Below, piece after piece: positions 42,533 through 53,894 of a stretch of DNA of 64,000 nt (position 1 is the stretch's first letter; every line of letters begins with the position of its first letter). The stretch is taken from NCBI RefSeq assembly GCF_013297935.1, contig NZ_JAAFIX010000002.1:186001-250000 (forward strand), given 5' to 3'. The notes beneath the pieces were generated by a model. It made no database searches. It had not been told where the DNA came from and was given only the letters and a program-made list of their open reading frames with translations. The translations under genes were made by a program, and so were the position numbers. This DNA is from Rhodoferax sp. Lineage in GTDB: Bacteria > Pseudomonadota > Gammaproteobacteria > Burkholderiales > Burkholderiaceae_C.

Positions 42533-43423
42533 TCAGGCCGCTCCGGGCGGCTCTGACTCCGCCTGCATAGCTGCCAGCACTTTGAGCCCGCTCAGGGTGT
42601 CGCGCACATCGTGTACTCGCACCACCTGCGCACCGTTTTGTACCGCCAGCACCGCCGCGGTAACGCTCGGTGAGCGCCGGAGTTCAATGTTCAGCCCCGC
42701 GGCCTGGGCCAAAGAGGTGTGGGTCACCGCTGCCAATGAGGACTTGCGTGACCAGCCCGCCAGCACCGGATAACCGGCAGGCACGGCCTGCGCCTGGCGT
42801 GCCAACAAAGCGAAATTCTGCTTCACCGTTTTTCCGAAACCTATGCCAGGATCCAGGCAAATTCGCGTCGAATCGACTCCTAGCCCTTGTAAATCAAGCG
42901 CTGCCTGCTTCAAAAAAGATAGCACCTGAGGCACCACATCGCCCTCCATAGGTGCGACTTGCATGGTTTGCGGGTCGCGGTGCATATGCATCAAACACAC
43001 ACCACAGCGAGGGTGTGCTGCAACGATGTCCTGACCGGTTTTACCTGTACCGTCGCCCGACCAGCGGAGCGCCCAAACGTCGTTGATGATGTCGGCACCC
43101 AGGTCCAAGGCCGCTTGCATGACGGTTGGTTTGTAGGTGTCGACCGATACAGGGACCCCTAAGGTGACCGCATGGCGGATGACCGGAAGCACGCGGGCTA
43201 GCTCTTCTTCCAGAGACACCGGGGGTGCCCCGGGCCGGGTGGACTCGCCACCGATGTCGAGAATGTCAGCACCATCCCGCAGCAAAGCCTCGCAATGGGC
43301 CATAGCGGCTGCGCTGGTGGCGTGCTGACCACCGTCAGAGAAGGAGTCCGGCGTGACATTCACAATCCCCATGATGCGGGGCTGATCTAAATCGATCGAG
43401 AAGCGGGATGTTTGCCAATGCAT
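42533..43423 (-). CDS. folP: Dihydropteroate synthase
   Basis: Joins p-aminobenzoate to the pterin diphosphate in folate synthesis; sulfonamide target. 296 residues, TIM barrel: [36 protein letters not shown] and the late GWSRKSSL are all recognisable. An interspersed repeat is translated in frame just before the DPGIGFGK loop (about residues 168-184). Confidence 0.96.
   Translation of the reverse strand: MHWQTSRFSIDLDQPRIMGIVNVTPDSFSDGGQHATSAAAMAHCEALLRDGADILDIGGESTRPGAPPVSLEEELARVLPVIRHAVTLGVPVSVDTYKPTVMQAALDLGADIINDVWALRWSGDGTGKTGQDIVAAHPRCGVCLMHMHRDPQTMQVAPMEGDVVPQVLSFLKQAALDLQGLGVDSTRICLDPGIGFGKTVKQNFALLARQAQAVPAGYPVLAGWSRKSSLAAVTHTSLAQAAGLNIELRRSPSVTAAVLAVQNGAQVVRVHDVRDTLSGLKVLAAMQAESEPPGAA
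42874..42923 (-). repeat. Interspersed ~50-bp repeat, copy 7 (inside folP)
   Basis: Minus orientation: head GCTATcttttttGAAGC, core CAGCGC, tail GGGCTAG. Unlike the other in-gene copies it is read in its forward direction, giving [18 protein letters not shown]. The head is less conserved than in other copies, so it may be old. Confidence 0.65.
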
Positions 43424-43444
43424 AGCTCACCATTATCCCCAATG

Positions 43445-43475
43445 AAAACAGGGCCCGAGGGCCCTGTTTTTCACG
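43445..43475 (-). terminator. Terminator after ftsH
   Basis: Perfect 12-base arms AAAACAGGGCCC (43445-43456) and GGGCCCTGTTTT (43459-43470), with T runs on both sides. Ends the rlmE-ftsH transcript 15 bases after the ftsH stop. Confidence 0.85.
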
Positions 43476-43489
43476 AAAACGCGCTTTAG

Positions 43490-45412
43490 TTACGCAGCGT
43501 TAGGTGCAGCTTCCGCGGTCACCGCGGCCCCACCACTGCCGTTACCACTGTTCGGTGGCGTGCGTGGGGTCCAGTCCTTCGGCGGACGGGGTTCGCGGCC
43601 GGCCATGATGTCGTCCAACTGGTCGCTGTCGATGGTTTCCCACTCCAGCAAGGCCTTGGCCATGGCGTGCATCTTGTCCTGGTTGTCTTCAATCAGCTTG
43701 CGCGCTTGGGCGTACTGCTGATCGATGATGCGACGCACCTCCGAGTCCACTTTCTGCATGGTCTGCTCACTCATGCTGGTGGTCTTGGTCACACTGCGGC
43801 CCAGGAACACTTCACCTTCGTTTTCAGCATAGACCATCGGGCCCAGTGCATCGGTCATACCGTAGCGGGTCACCATGTCGCGGGCGATCGAGGTGGCGCG
43901 CTCAAAGTCGTTGGAGGCGCCGGTCGTCATCTGGTTCATGAAGACTTCTTCGGCAATACGGCCGCCAAACAGCATGCTGATCTGGTTGAGCATGAACTCG
44001 CTGTCGTAGGAATAACGGTCTTGCGAAGGCAGGCTCATGGTCACGCCCAGGGCGCGGCCACGGGGAATGATGGTGACCTTGTGCACAGGATCGCACTTGG
44101 GCAGCATCTTGCCTATGAGTGCGTGACCTGCCTCGTGGTACGCCGTGTTCTTGCGTTCTTCTTCGGGCATGACCATCGTCTTGCGCTCAGGGCCCATGAT
44201 GATCTTGTCCTTGGCCTTCTCAAAGTCCTGCATTTCGACCAGGCGGGCGTTGCGGCGGGCTGCCATCAGTGCCGCTTCGTTGCACAGGTTGGCCAAGTCC
44301 GCACCACTCATTCCCGGAGTGCCGCGGGCGATCACGCTTGCGCTCACGTCCTGACCCAAAGGCACTTTGCGCATGTGCACATTCAAAATTTGCTCACGGC
44401 CACGGATATCGGGCAAGGTCACGTAGACCTGACGGTCGAAACGGCCCGGGCGCAACAAAGCGGCATCCAGGATGTCGGGGCGGTTGGTGGCAGCCACCAC
44501 GATCACACCAACGTTGGTCTCAAAGCCGTCCATCTCGACCAGCATCTGGTTGAGGGTCTGCTCGCGCTCGTCGTTTCCACCGCCGAGGCCGGCACCACGC
44601 TGGCGGCCTACGGCATCAATTTCATCAATAAAGATGATGCAAGGCGCGTTCTTTTTGGCGTTTTCGAACATGTCGCGGACCCGGCTTGCACCGACACCTA
44701 CGAACATTTCTACGAAGTCAGAGCCAGAGATGCTGAAAAACGGCACTTTGGCTTCACCGGCAATCGATTTGGCCAGCAGCGTTTTACCGGTACCAGGGGG
44801 GCCGACCAGCAGCAAGCCGCGCGGGATACGACCGCCCAGCTTTTGAAATTTGCTGGGGTCTTTCAGGAAGTCGACAACTTCTTTAACTTCTTCTTTGGCT
44901 TCATCGCAACCTGCGACGTCGGCAAAGGTCACGGTGTTGGTGTTTTCGTCCAGCAAACGAGCCTTGCTCTTGCCGAAGCTGAAAGCCCCACCCTTGCCGC
45001 CGCCCTGCATCTGGCGCATGAAGTAGACCCAGACGCCGATCAACAGCAACATGGGGCCCCAGCTAACTAGCAGAGTCATCAGCAAAGAGCCTTCTTCACG
45101 GGGCTTCACATCAAACTTGACGTTGTTGGCAATCAGGTCACCGACCAAGCCACGATCCAGGTAGGTTGCCGTTGTACGGACTTTGCGGTCATCAGAGGTG
45201 ACGGCCAGAATCTCGGTACCGCCCTGCCCCTCTTGGATGATGGCACTCTTGATCTGGTTGTTCCGGACCTGCTCCAGGAAATCGGAATACCCGACCATGC
45301 CCGACGCCGAGGCGCGCGAGTCGAATTGCTTGAACACGGTGAACAGCACCAAGGCGATCACCAACCAAACTGCAACTTTAGAAAACCACTGATTATTCAA
45401 GCGAAGCTCCAT
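43490..45412 (-). CDS. ftsH: ATP-dependent zinc metalloprotease FtsH
   Basis: Membrane-anchored AAA+ protease that degrades LpxC, sigma-32 and misassembled membrane proteins. 640 residues: two N-terminal membrane segments (about 8-25 and 100-125), AAA domain with GPPGTGKT and [14 protein letters not shown], then the zinc protease motif HEAGH and the third ligand region. It lies downstream of rlmE as in E. coli. Confidence 0.97.
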   Translation of the reverse strand: MELRLNNQWFSKVAVWLVIALVLFTVFKQFDSRASASGMVGYSDFLEQVRNNQIKSAIIQEGQGGTEILAVTSDDRKVRTTATYLDRGLVGDLIANNVKFDVKPREEGSLLMTLLVSWGPMLLLIGVWVYFMRQMQGGGKGGAFSFGKSKARLLDENTNTVTFADVAGCDEAKEEVKEVVDFLKDPSKFQKLGGRIPRGLLLVGPPGTGKTLLAKSIAGEAKVPFFSISGSDFVEMFVGVGASRVRDMFENAKKNAPCIIFIDEIDAVGRQRGAGLGGGNDEREQTLNQMLVEMDGFETNVGVIVVAATNRPDILDAALLRPGRFDRQVYVTLPDIRGREQILNVHMRKVPLGQDVSASVIARGTPGMSGADLANLCNEAALMAARRNARLVEMQDFEKAKDKIIMGPERKTMVMPEEERKNTAYHEAGHALIGKMLPKCDPVHKVTIIPRGRALGVTMSLPSQDRYSYDSEFMLNQISMLFGGRIAEEVFMNQMTTGASNDFERATSIARDMVTRYGMTDALGPMVYAENEGEVFLGRSVTKTTSMSEQTMQKVDSEVRRIIDQQYAQARKLIEDNQDKMHAMAKALLEWETIDSDQLDDIMAGREPRPPKDWTPRTPPNSGNGSGGAAVTAEAAPNAA

Positions 45413-45532
45413 TCAGGACGCGAAGGCACGTGCCTCGCATACATGGCAACCATTTTAGGCCTTTCAAGGATGCCCCAAGCTTTTTTGCAGGCCGACAGCC
45501 ATAGAAACAGCATGGGTTTGATCCAACCGGGC

Positions 45533-46219
45533 TCAAAAGCCCTTCAAGCCCATGCCGACGAGGAAGGTTTCTGACGACCGGTCCCGCGAAGCCTTTGGCT
45601 TCAGGGGCTTGACGGTGACAAACGCATCCTTGAAGCGCTGCACCACACTGTTGTAGCTGCCACCATGGAACACCTTGGCAACAAGCGCTCCTTGGGGCTT
45701 CATGTGATTCTGGGCAAATTCAATGGCCAGCTCGACCAGATATTCGATGCGCGCCGCATCCGCAGACGAGATCCCAGACAAATTGGGCGCCATGTCTGAC
45801 ACCACCAAATCTGCCTTCTGCCCCCCCAAGGCGGCCTCCAGCTGGGCCAGCGTATCGGCTTCACGGAAATCCCCTTGGATAAAGGTCACGCCTTCAATCG
45901 GCTCCATCGGGAGCAGATCCAGACCGATCAATGTGCCATTGAGGGTGCCAACTGCGGCCCCTTGGGGGGACATCCGTCGACGAAGGTACTGACTCCAGGC
46001 GCCCGGCGTGCACCCCAAGTCCACCACCAACTGCCCCGGCTTAACCAGATGCAGGGTTTCGTCAATTTCCTTGAGTTTGTAGGCTGCCCGTGCGCGGTAT
46101 CCCTCTTTGTTGGCGAGCTTGACGTAGGGGTCATTAATATGGTCGTGCAACCACGCCTTATTGACCTTTTTGTTGCCCGCCTTGTTATCGGGCTTGTTAC
46201 TTTTGCTCTGCGTTTTCAT
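45533..46219 (-). CDS. rlmE: 23S rRNA (uridine-2'-O-) methyltransferase RlmE
   Basis: Methylates U2552 of 23S rRNA, a heat-shock-linked ribosome assembly step. 228 residues from the ATG at 46219. SAM-binding [13 protein letters not shown], catalytic aspartate in SDMAPNLSG and lysine in AKVFHGG are present. The longer open frame upstream crosses into the divergent yhbY gene and is not used. The basic N-terminus (about 25 residues, K/N-rich) precedes the fold. Confidence 0.95.
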   Translation of the reverse strand: MKTQSKSNKPDNKAGNKKVNKAWLHDHINDPYVKLANKEGYRARAAYKLKEIDETLHLVKPGQLVVDLGCTPGAWSQYLRRRMSPQGAAVGTLNGTLIGLDLLPMEPIEGVTFIQGDFREADTLAQLEAALGGQKADLVVSDMAPNLSGISSADAARIEYLVELAIEFAQNHMKPQGALVAKVFHGGSYNSVVQRFKDAFVTVKPLKPKASRDRSSETFLVGMGLKGF

Positions 46220-46237
46220 TGCGTTGATAATACCCAC

Positions 46238-46711
46238 ATGCCTCAAATCCAATTGACACCTGCTCAGCGCAAAGAACACCGCGCTGAAGCCCACCACCTC
46301 GACCCCGTTGTTCTGGTCGGTGGCGATGGCCTGACTGCCAACGTAAAAAAAGAAATCGACGCCGCGCTGAACGCTCACGGACTCATTAAAGTCCGCGTTT
46401 TCTCAGACGACAGGCTTGCCCGCGACGAGATGTTCAAGACACTGGCGGAAGAGCTCAGTGCTGCGCCTATTCAGCACATCGGCAAACTGCTCGTGCTGTG
46501 GCGCCCCAAGGCGGTCAAAGAAAAAACCATTGACGAAGACCGCATGCCCGGCCCCCGCGACTTCAAGGTCTTGAAGTTCGGCCGCCCCGGCACCCGCCCC
46601 GAAGTCAAAACACTGCGTGTACTGGGCAACCAACGCCTGACGCCCGGCGGCAACATCAAACGTGCCAAGCCGAAGCCAAAGACCAGCGTGAAAAAACGCA
46701 GCCAGACTTGA
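46238..46711 (+). CDS. yhbY: Ribosome assembly RNA-binding protein YhbY (CRM domain)
   Basis: 157 residues. N-terminal CRM domain (about 1-95) with the start [12 protein letters not shown] and a [10 protein letters not shown] segment close to the GxxG-like RNA-binding loop of YhbY. A basic C-terminal tail of about 60 residues goes beyond the E. coli protein length (97), ending in [11 protein letters not shown]. Divergent from rlmE with only 18 bases between starts. The start is set by the family; no longer start is needed. Confidence 0.9.
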   Translation: MPQIQLTPAQRKEHRAEAHHLDPVVLVGGDGLTANVKKEIDAALNAHGLIKVRVFSDDRLARDEMFKTLAEELSAAPIQHIGKLLVLWRPKAVKEKTIDEDRMPGPRDFKVLKFGRPGTRPEVKTLRVLGNQRLTPGGNIKRAKPKPKTSVKKRSQT

Positions 46712-46730
46712 TTCCCTAGTAAAGACTAAT

Positions 46731-46758
46731 AACCGGAGCTACATGCTCCGGTTTTTTT
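46731..46758 (+). terminator. Rho-independent terminator after yhbY
   Basis: Arms AACCGGAGC (46731-46739) and GCTCCGGTT (46745-46753) with a TACAT loop and T run. It lies between convergent yhbY and the DUF4149-like gene and can serve both. Confidence 0.93.
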
Positions 46759-47197
46759 ATGTCTGGTCGGTTGGTGATGTGGGCTGAGCCGCGAGGGCCG
46801 CAATCATTTTCTGCAAGACCACCAGCGCGCACACCCACTGCGCAAAGTACATGGCGCTACCCACGCGGTGCCACACAGCGAGGTTTTCGCGGGCAACGAT
46901 GCGCGGCGCTACCGCCAACTCCACCAGCAAGGCCAGCAGAACTCCCGCCACTACAAAAAGTGTAGCAGCCTGCGCATATTCAACGGGGACCAACTGGCGA
47001 TTTGACCTGAAAGTCATCAACAACATGGCGCCACAGGCGACCGACAGCCACGTTTGTGCACCGAACAACTTGGCCGCCATCTGGCCGGCCATAGCCGGCG
47101 TCGGCAGGTGGACAAACAGCATGGGCACCACCAAAAAACCGAGCATGGTGAGCGCCATGGCCCACGCGGCCGCCAACCAGACGGGAAGCTGACGCAT
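46757..47197 (-). CDS. DUF4149-like membrane protein
   Basis: 146 residues with four hydrophobic segments. Probably the DUF4149 family of proteobacterial inner-membrane proteins, function unknown. Its ATG overlaps the greA stop (TGATG), so the two are co-translated. An interspersed repeat is translated in frame at about residues 72-83 (VEYAQAATLFVV), starting the third membrane segment. Confidence 0.75.
   Translation of the reverse strand: MRQLPVWLAAAWAMALTMLGFLVVPMLFVHLPTPAMAGQMAAKLFGAQTWLSVACGAMLLMTFRSNRQLVPVEYAQAATLFVVAGVLLALLVELAVAPRIVARENLAVWHRVGSAMYFAQWVCALVVLQKMIAALAAQPTSPTDQT
46950..46990 (+). repeat. Interspersed repeat, copy 8 (inside the DUF4149-like gene)
   Basis: Head ACTACaaaaagtGTAGC, core CTGCGC, tail GGGGAC; the tail is shortened or diverged. 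Read on the minus strand it gives EYAQAATLFVV, nearly the same peptide as copy 5. Confidence 0.7.
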
Positions 47198-47673
47198 CAG
47201 ATGTAGTGGACCGCCACCACCTCATAGGAGCGCTCACCACCGGGGGCTTGCACTACGGCTGTGTCGCCCACCTCTTTGCCGATCAAGGCGCGGGCAATCG
47301 GGCTACCGATATTGATAAGACCTTGCTTCAGGTCTGCCTCATCCTCGCCCACGATCTGGTACTTGACGGGTTGACCGCTGTCTTCGTCTTCCAGCTCCAC
47401 CGTTGCACCAAAAACGACGCGCCCTTCGGCCTGGATCGATGCCGGATCAATCACCTGAGCGGCGGACAACTTGCCCTCCACCTCCTGGATGCGGCCTTCA
47501 ATAAAGCCTTGGCGCTCTTTGGCAGCGTCGTAGTCCGCGTTCTCGCTGAGGTCGCCCTGGGCACGGGCTTCAGCAATCGCCTGAATCACCGAGGGGCGCT
47601 CGACGGTCTTGAGTTTGTGCAGCTCGGCCTTGAGCATTTCTGCGCCGCGCTTGGTAATGGGATAGGTTGCCAT
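47197..47673 (-). CDS. greA: Transcription elongation factor GreA
   Basis: Rescues backtracked RNA polymerase. 158 residues: N-terminal coiled-coil hairpin with the acidic tip ([14 protein letters not shown]) and a C-terminal FKBP-like domain ending SYEVVAVHY. Downstream of carB, separated by a hairpin, as usual in this group. Confidence 0.96.
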   Translation of the reverse strand: MATYPITKRGAEMLKAELHKLKTVERPSVIQAIAEARAQGDLSENADYDAAKERQGFIEGRIQEVEGKLSAAQVIDPASIQAEGRVVFGATVELEDEDSGQPVKYQIVGEDEADLKQGLINIGSPIARALIGKEVGDTAVVQAPGGERSYEVVAVHYI

Positions 47674-47711
47674 GATGTCTCTAGCTAGGTTTTACGGAGC
47701 CTCAAAGTACA

Positions 47712-47745
47712 AGGACAGTGCGGCGCTTGCGCGCGGCACTGTCCT
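47712..47745 (-). terminator. Hairpin between carB and greA
   Basis: Ten-base perfect arms AGGACAGTGC and GCACTGTCCT around a GC-rich 14-base loop. Read on the minus strand it is followed by only a short TTG..TTT stretch. Possible terminator of the car genes or a processing hairpin. Confidence 0.55.
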
Positions 47746-47782
47746 ATGCGGTTGGCATGATTATGCCAATGATTGAAAAGAA

Positions 47783-50700
47783 TTACGCCAATAGTTCGGC
47801 GTGCATCTCCTGCACGGAAATCACGTCGAGGCTATCGAGGTACTTCATGCCTTCGACCGCAGCTTCCGCGCCTGCAATCGTGGTGTAGGTGGTCACGCGT
47901 GCCAACAAAGCAGAGGTCCGGATCAAACGGGAGTCCGCGATGGCGTTGCGGCGCTCTTCCACCGTGTTCACCACCATGGAAATTTCTTCGTTTTTGATGG
48001 TGTCCACGATGTGGGGGCGGCCTTCGGTCACTTTGTTGACCACGCCGCAGGCCACGCCAGCCGCGTTGATAGCTGCTGCAGTGCCCTTGGTGGCCACCAC
48101 TTCAAAGCCCAAGCCGACCAACTTGCGCGCGACCTCTACTGCACGGGGCTTGTCGGCTTGTTTGACCGAGATAAATGCTTTGCCGCCGCGTGGCAGCTTC
48201 GCGCCAGCACCCAATTGGCTCTTCACAAAGGCTTCGCCAAAGGTCTTGCCGACTCCCATGACCTCACCGGTGGATTTCATTTCAGGTCCGAGGATGGTGT
48301 CCACGCCCGGGAACTTCACAAAGGGGAACACAGCTTCTTTCACGCTGAAGTAAGGAGGTGTTACTTCTTTGCTGATGCCCTGGCTTGCCAAAGACTGGCC
48401 GGCCATGCAGCGCGCTGCGACCTTGGCCAGCTGGATACCGGTGGCCTTGGAAACAAAAGGCACGGTGCGGCTGGCGCGAGGGTTCACTTCCAACACGTAG
48501 ATCACGTCTTTGCCGTCTACGTTTTGAATCGCAAACTGCACGTTCATCAAACCCACCACGTTCAAGGCACCGGCCATGGCCTTGGTTTGGCGCTTGATTT
48601 CATCAACAGTATCGGCGTGCAGGCTGTACGGGGGCAGCGAGCAGGCGGAGTCGCCGCTGTGCACGCCAGCTTGTTCAATGTGTTCCATTACGCCGCCGAT
48701 GAAGGTAGCGCCGGTGCTGTCACGGATGCAGTCCACATCGCACTCGATGGCGTCGTTCAGGAAACGGTCGAGCAGCACAGGGCTGTCGTTGCTGACCTTG
48801 ACCGCTTCGCGCATGTAACGCTCCAGATCGCGCTGCTCATGAACGATTTCCATCGCACGGCCACCCAACACGTAGCTGGGGCGCACGACCAAGGGGTAAC
48901 CCAGTGCAGCAGCTTTTTCCAGCGCTTCGGGCTCGGTGCGGGCTGTGGCATTGGGCGGCTGACGCAGGTTGAGTGCGTGCAACAGCTTTTGGAAACGCTC
49001 GCGGTCTTCGGCCGCGTCGATCATGTCGGGTGTAGTGCCGATGATGGGCACGCCGTTGGCTTCGAGATCGAGCGCGAGCTTCAAAGGCGTTTGGCCACCG
49101 TATTGCACGATCACGCCGACCGGCTTTTCTTTGTCCACGATTTCCAACACGTCTTCAAGCGTCAAAGGCTCAAAGTACAGGCGGTCGGAAGTGTCGTAGT
49201 CAGTGGACACCGTCTCGGGGTTACAGTTGACCATGATGGTCTCGTAGCCGTCTTCGCGCATAGCCAAAGCGGCATGCACGCAGCAGTAGTCAAACTCAAT
49301 ACCCTGGCCGATACGGTTAGGCCCGCCACCCAGCACCATGATTTTTTTGTTGTTGGTGGGAGCCGCCTCGCACTCGGCTCCATCTGCCTCGTAGGTGGAG
49401 TACAGGTAAGCGGTATTCGTGGCGAACTCAGCGGCGCAGGTGTCCACGCGCTTGTACACCGGGCGCACGCCCAGCGCACGGCGCTTCTCACGCACAGCTT
49501 TGTCCGTGGTTTTGAACTGCTTGGCCAAGCGACGATCGGAGAAGCCCTTTTGCTTCAGGCCGCGCAGTGTGGCTGCATCAATCTTGTCCAAGGCGGTGCC
49601 GCTTGCGGGCTGGGGCAGGCGCTCAATTTCAAGCTCCAGCTTCACGATCTGCTCGATCTGCACCAGGAACCAGGGGTCGATCTTGGTAAGCGCAAACACT
49701 TCGTCCACGCTCATGCCCTGGGCAAATGCATCACCCACGTACCAGATACGCTCAGGGCCGGGCTCGCCCAGTTCTTTTTCCAGGACTTCGCGGTCTTGAG
49801 TTTTCTCGTTCATGCCGTCCACACCGACTTCCAGGCCGCGCAGGGCTTTCTGGAACGACTCTTGGAAGGTGCGACCCATGGCCATCACCTCGCCCACCGA
49901 CTTCATCTGGGTCGTCAAGCGGCTGTCGGCTGTCGGGAATTTTTCGAACGCAAAGCGTGGGATTTTGGTAACCACATAGTCGATGCTGGGCTCGAACGAC
50001 GCGGGGGTAGCACCACCCGTGATGTCGTTGCGCAACTCGTCGAGGGTAAAGCCCACCGCCAACTTGGCAGCCACCTTGGCAATTGGGAAACCAGTGGCTT
50101 TGGAAGCCAATGCAGAGGAACGCGACACACGCGGATTCATCTCGATCACCACCATGCGGCCATCGACCGGGTTGATGGAGAACTGCACGTTGGAACCACC
50201 CGTGTCCACACCGATTTCGCGCAACACTGCCAACGAGGCATTGCGCAGGATCTGGTATTCCTTGTCGGTCAAGGTTTGCGCGGGGGCCACGGTAATGGAG
50301 TCACCGGTGTGCACACCCATGGGGTCCAGGTTTTCGATGGAGCAAACGATGATGCAGTTGTCCGCCTTGTCGCGCACCACTTCCATCTCGTATTCTTTCC
50401 AGCCGAGCAGCGACTCTTCAATCAGCAGCTCATTGGTAGGCGAAGCTTCCAGGCCGCGCTTGCAGATGGTTTCGAACTCTTCGGAGTTGTAGGCGATACC
50501 GCCACCGGTACCACCCAGTGTGAAGCTGGGGCGAATAACAGTGGGGAAACCCAGCGTTTTTTGCACCGACCAAGCTTCGTCCATGCTGTGAGCAATGCCG
50601 GAACGCGCAGAACCCAGACCGATTTTGGTCATGGCGTCCTTGAACTTGAGGCGGTCTTCCGCCTTGTCGATGGCCTCGGGCGTCGCGCCGATCAGCTCAA

Positions 50701-51037
50701 CCTTGTACTTGTCCAACACGCCGTGGTGCCACAGGTCCAACGCACAGTTCAGTGCCGTCTGGCCACCCATGGTGGGCAAAATCGCATCCGGCTTTTCCTT
50801 GGCGATGATCTTTTCGACCGTTTGCCAGGTAATGGGCTCGATATAAGTGACGTCGGCAGTGGCCGGATCCGTCATGATCGTGGCAGGGTTGCTGTTGATC
50901 AAGATGACTTTGTAGCCCTCTTCACGCAAAGCTTTACACGCTTGCACGCCGGAATAATCGAACTCACAGGCCTGCCCGATGATGATGGGGCCGGCGCCGA
51001 TGATGAGAATGCTTTTGATGTCGGTACGTTTTGGCAT
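47783..51037 (-). CDS. carB: Carbamoyl-phosphate synthase large subunit
   Basis: Makes carbamoyl phosphate for arginine and pyrimidines. 1084 residues: two tandem ATP-grasp synthetase units (about 1-400 and 560-935), oligomerisation region between them, and a C-terminal MGS-like allosteric domain. Conserved openings [18 protein letters not shown] and [16 protein letters not shown] are both seen. Separated from carA by a LysE-type gene. Confidence 0.98.
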   Translation of the reverse strand: MPKRTDIKSILIIGAGPIIIGQACEFDYSGVQACKALREEGYKVILINSNPATIMTDPATADVTYIEPITWQTVEKIIAKEKPDAILPTMGGQTALNCALDLWHHGVLDKYKVELIGATPEAIDKAEDRLKFKDAMTKIGLGSARSGIAHSMDEAWSVQKTLGFPTVIRPSFTLGGTGGGIAYNSEEFETICKRGLEASPTNELLIEESLLGWKEYEMEVVRDKADNCIIVCSIENLDPMGVHTGDSITVAPAQTLTDKEYQILRNASLAVLREIGVDTGGSNVQFSINPVDGRMVVIEMNPRVSRSSALASKATGFPIAKVAAKLAVGFTLDELRNDITGGATPASFEPSIDYVVTKIPRFAFEKFPTADSRLTTQMKSVGEVMAMGRTFQESFQKALRGLEVGVDGMNEKTQDREVLEKELGEPGPERIWYVGDAFAQGMSVDEVFALTKIDPWFLVQIEQIVKLELEIERLPQPASGTALDKIDAATLRGLKQKGFSDRRLAKQFKTTDKAVREKRRALGVRPVYKRVDTCAAEFATNTAYLYSTYEADGAECEAAPTNNKKIMVLGGGPNRIGQGIEFDYCCVHAALAMREDGYETIMVNCNPETVSTDYDTSDRLYFEPLTLEDVLEIVDKEKPVGVIVQYGGQTPLKLALDLEANGVPIIGTTPDMIDAAEDRERFQKLLHALNLRQPPNATARTEPEALEKAAALGYPLVVRPSYVLGGRAMEIVHEQRDLERYMREAVKVSNDSPVLLDRFLNDAIECDVDCIRDSTGATFIGGVMEHIEQAGVHSGDSACSLPPYSLHADTVDEIKRQTKAMAGALNVVGLMNVQFAIQNVDGKDVIYVLEVNPRASRTVPFVSKATGIQLAKVAARCMAGQSLASQGISKEVTPPYFSVKEAVFPFVKFPGVDTILGPEMKSTGEVMGVGKTFGEAFVKSQLGAGAKLPRGGKAFISVKQADKPRAVEVARKLVGLGFEVVATKGTAAAINAAGVACGVVNKVTEGRPHIVDTIKNEEISMVVNTVEERRNAIADSRLIRTSALLARVTTYTTIAGAEAAVEGMKYLDSLDVISVQEMHAELLA

Positions 51038-51088
51038 GGTGGACTCTTAGCTTTAGGGCTTTTTAGTTTTTAATCAAATCGATCAGGG

Positions 51089-51757
51089 TCAGCTCAAGCT
51101 GGCGGTTGCCAGCTTGGCGCCGAACCAGACAAACAGGCCACCCACGGCACTGGACAAGGCGGCACTCAGTCGCTTGCGGCGGCTGAAACCTTGGGCCAAT
51201 CGGGCGCCTGCAAAAATCAGGGCAGACAGGTAGACAGCGCTAAACACCATGATGATGGCGCTGAGAATCAGAAAAGGCACTGCGGGCGTGTCATAGGCAG
51301 GGTCAATGAACTGCACAAAGAACGACAGCAAAAATAGAATCGCCTTGGGGTTGAGCAAGCTGATGACCAGCGCGCGCTTGAAAGGCTGCTGCAAATGCCT
51401 CGTGGCCTCGGCCACCGGGCTGGCGCTTGCGGCTTGCGCTGCTTGGGAACTACGCCATTTGCGAATCGCATCGCGGACCAGGTTCAGGCCCACCCAAGCG
51501 AGATAGGCCGCGCCGGCATACTTGACCACCATGAACAACGCGGGATAAGTGCGCAACAAGCCTGCTGCACCGAGTGCAGTGAGCAACAACAAAATGGTGT
51601 CACCCACAAACACGCCCATCGCGCCCTGGTAGCCCGCTTTAACCCCGCGCACGGTAGCCACCGACAACACGAACAAAGAGTTAGGCCCGGGCAACAAAAT
51701 GATGCCCAAAGCGCCCAACACATAGGTCCAGAGGTCGGTGACGCCGTAGAAGCTCAT
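51089..51757 (-). CDS. LysE-family exporter (RhtB-like)
   Basis: 222-residue membrane protein with about six membrane segments. The N-terminal LGIILLPGPNSLFVLS and GVFVGDTILLLLTALG match the LysE/RhtB amino-acid exporters. It stands between carA and carB, five bases after carA, so it shares their transcription; an amino-acid or arginine-pathway intermediate is a plausible cargo but not shown. The arrangement occurs in related bacteria as far as I recall. Confidence 0.88.
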   Translation of the reverse strand: MSFYGVTDLWTYVLGALGIILLPGPNSLFVLSVATVRGVKAGYQGAMGVFVGDTILLLLTALGAAGLLRTYPALFMVVKYAGAAYLAWVGLNLVRDAIRKWRSSQAAQAASASPVAEATRHLQQPFKRALVISLLNPKAILFLLSFFVQFIDPAYDTPAVPFLILSAIIMVFSAVYLSALIFAGARLAQGFSRRKRLSAALSSAVGGLFVWFGAKLATASLS

Positions 51758-51762
51758 GGTGC

Positions 51763-52932
51763 TTACGCGGCCTTCTTTTCCATCTCGCGGATGAAACGGT
51801 CAAACAGATAGCCGATGTCATGCGGCCCCGGCGATGCCTCCGGGTGACCCTGGAAACAAAACGCCGGCTTGTCGGTGCGCTCCAAGCCTTGGAGTGTGCC
51901 GTCGAACAAGCTCACATGGGTTGCACGCATGTTGGCAGGCAGAGACTTTTCATCGACCGCAAAACCGTGGTTCTGGCTGGTGATGGAGACTTGGCCACTG
52001 TCGAGGTCTTTGACCGGGTGGTTGGCACCGTGGTGACCAAACTTCATTTTGAAAGTCTTGGCACCACTGGCCAGCGCCATGATCTGGTGACCCAGGCAGA
52101 TACCAAATGTCGGAATGCCGGTTTCGATCAGCTCTTTGGCGGCAGCGATCGCGTAATCGCATGGCTCCGGATCGCCGGGTCCGTTGGACAAAAACACTCC
52201 TGTCGGCTTGAGTTTGAGCACGTCGGCGGCAGAAATTTGCGCAGGCACCACGGTGACCTTGCAGCCGCGCTCAGCCAACATGCGCAAGATATTTTTCTTG
52301 ACGCCGAAGTCGTAGGCCACCACATGAAATTTGGGGGCAGTTTGCTGGCCATAGCCCTTGCCCAACGTCCACTCGGCTTCGGTCCATGTGTAGCTATCCT
52401 TGCTGGACACCACCTTGGCCAGGTCGAGGCCGGCCATGCTGGGCGCGCCTTTGGCAGCCGCGACCGCCTTTTCGATAGCCTCTTTGGTGACCGACTCGCC
52501 GGCAGATAGCGCGAGAATGCAGCCATTCTGGGCACCGTGGGTGCGCAGTTGGCGGGTCAGTTGGCGGGTATCAATATTGGCAATCGCCACGGTGCCCTCG
52601 GCAACCAAGTACTCGGTCAACGTTTGGGTTTTGCGGAAATTGCTGGCCACCAAAGGCAGGTCTTTGATGATCAAGCCGGCTGCGAAGACCTTGTGGGACT
52701 CCACGTCTTCGGGGTTGACACCGTAGTTGCCGATGTGGGGGTAAGTCAGGGTGACGATCTGCTGGCAGTAGCTAGGGTCCGTGAGGATTTCCTGGTAGCC
52801 GGTCATGGAGGTGTTGAACACAACTTCGCCGACCGTGGAGCCTGCGGCTCCAATGGAATTGCCAATATAGACCGTGCCGTCTGCGAGCGCCAGGATGGCG
52901 GGTGGGGTGGTTCCCTTAAGAGACAAGAGCAC
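51763..52932 (-). CDS. carA: Carbamoyl-phosphate synthase small subunit
   Basis: Glutaminase subunit that feeds ammonia to CarB. 389 residues from the chosen start: N-terminal domain ([16 protein letters not shown]) and a class I glutamine amidotransferase domain with nucleophile cysteine in FGICLGHQ and the HPEASPGP histidine/glutamate pair. The GTG at 52932 has GGAG six bases upstream; an in-frame TTG at 52965 has no such site. First gene of carA-lysE-carB. Confidence 0.96.
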   Translation of the reverse strand: MLLSLKGTTPPAILALADGTVYIGNSIGAAGSTVGEVVFNTSMTGYQEILTDPSYCQQIVTLTYPHIGNYGVNPEDVESHKVFAAGLIIKDLPLVASNFRKTQTLTEYLVAEGTVAIANIDTRQLTRQLRTHGAQNGCILALSAGESVTKEAIEKAVAAAKGAPSMAGLDLAKVVSSKDSYTWTEAEWTLGKGYGQQTAPKFHVVAYDFGVKKNILRMLAERGCKVTVVPAQISAADVLKLKPTGVFLSNGPGDPEPCDYAIAAAKELIETGIPTFGICLGHQIMALASGAKTFKMKFGHHGANHPVKDLDSGQVSITSQNHGFAVDEKSLPANMRATHVSLFDGTLQGLERTDKPAFCFQGHPEASPGPHDIGYLFDRFIREMEKKAA

Positions 52933-53084
52933 TGGTTTCTCCGAATGTTTTACGGGTACGCCCAAACGCGCTCAAGACAGACTCTTGGCGGGTGCCGCGC
53001 AGGAATAGACCCGGCGGGTGCTTTTTTAGTGAGGGAATGTTGCTTGAACTGCGCTTGGGACGGCTGTTTTCTGGAAAGCCTCCC

Positions 53085-53090
53085 ATTATA
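53085..53090 (-). promoter_or_regulatory. Probable carA -10 box
   Basis: Perfect TATAAT on the minus strand, 152 bases before the carA start; the -35 position (CTGAAT, 17-base spacer) is weak. The long leader that would result could carry pyrimidine or arginine control, but I see no named element in it. Confidence 0.45.
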
Positions 53091-53109
53091 GCCGAGGGCT
53101 AACCCTGAT

Positions 53110-53886
53110 TCAGGTTTGCGCAAGTTTCAAGCTGCTGGCATGCAGACAAATGGCTGCAGCAGCCGCCACATTCAAAGACTCCTCGCCCCCGGGCTGCCCG
53201 ATGCGGGCAAACACGGTTGCACGCGCCATGAGTGCATCAGAAACTCCCTGCCCTTCGTGCCCCATGGCCCAGGCACAAGGATGCGGCAGCTCGAGGCGCT
53301 GCACGAGGTCGCCCTGGTGCGAGCTGGTGACAACCAAGGGAACTTGCAGAACCTCTAAATCAGCGAGCTCAAGCCCCTCCAGCAGTTGCAGCCCGAAATG
53401 CGCCCCCATGCCGGCGCGCAGAACCTTAGGGCTCCAGAGTGCAGCAGCCCCCTTGAGGGCCAGCACTTGACGGAAACCAAAAGCACCTGCGCTGCGCAAA
53501 ATAGACCCCACATTGCCGGCGTCCTGAACCCGGTCCAGAATGACCGTTGCGGCCTGAGGATCAATCGCTGCCACCGGAGGCAGATTGATCAAAAACCCCA
53601 CCCGGGCGGGCGACTCCAAGCTGCTTATTTCTCGAAACAAGGCATCCGGAATTACTATTATTTTGATAGCTGCCTGCGCATATTCTGCGGGGGCTGAAGG
53701 CCAAAAAGACTCTGAAACCACCATGACCGCAGGCCCCACTCCGCGGGTCAGGGCCGCACTGCACAAGTGATCGCCCTCAATCCAGAAGCGCCCTGCTTTA
53801 CGGTAAGCGGTATTGTCAGCAGTGAGTTTTTTCAGCTCTTTGAGGAAGGAATTTTCGCGTGAGCTAATAAATACGGGTTCGGTCAT
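53110..53886 (-). CDS. TrmH/SpoU-family RNA 2'-O-methyltransferase
   Basis: 258 residues from the ATG at 53886. N-terminal substrate-binding domain (ISSRENSFLKELKKL) and a C-terminal SPOUT domain with motif 1 DRVQDAGNVGSILRSAGAFG, motif 2 GHEGQGVS and motif 3 EESLNVAAAAAI, which make the SAM-binding knot. Likely an rRNA methyltransferase; site unknown. Eight bases after rnhB. An interspersed repeat is translated in frame at about 62-78. Confidence 0.9.
   Translation of the reverse strand: MTEPVFISSRENSFLKELKKLTADNTAYRKAGRFWIEGDHLCSAALTRGVGPAVMVVSESFWPSAPAEYAQAAIKIIVIPDALFREISSLESPARVGFLINLPPVAAIDPQAATVILDRVQDAGNVGSILRSAGAFGFRQVLALKGAAALWSPKVLRAGMGAHFGLQLLEGLELADLEVLQVPLVVTSSHQGDLVQRLELPHPCAWAMGHEGQGVSDALMARATVFARIGQPGGEESLNVAAAAAICLHASSLKLAQT
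53654..53702 (+). repeat. Interspersed ~50-bp repeat, copy 9 (inside the TrmH-like gene)
   Basis: Head ACTATtattttgATAGCT, core CTGCGC, tail GGGGCTGA. Read on the minus strand it gives SAPAEYAQAAIKIIVIP, matching the peptide from copies 5 and 8. Confidence 0.78.
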
Positions 53887-53894
53887 AAAAAGGC

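Noticed and set aside
43667..45070. A 467-residue open frame opposite ftsH
   Set aside because: Antisense shadow; the ftsH frame has all family motifs.
47801..51073. A 1090-residue open frame on the plus strand opposite carB
   Set aside because: It mirrors carB codon structure in high-GC DNA, its translation is His/Gln/Gly-rich with no domain, and carB is certain. Shadow frame.
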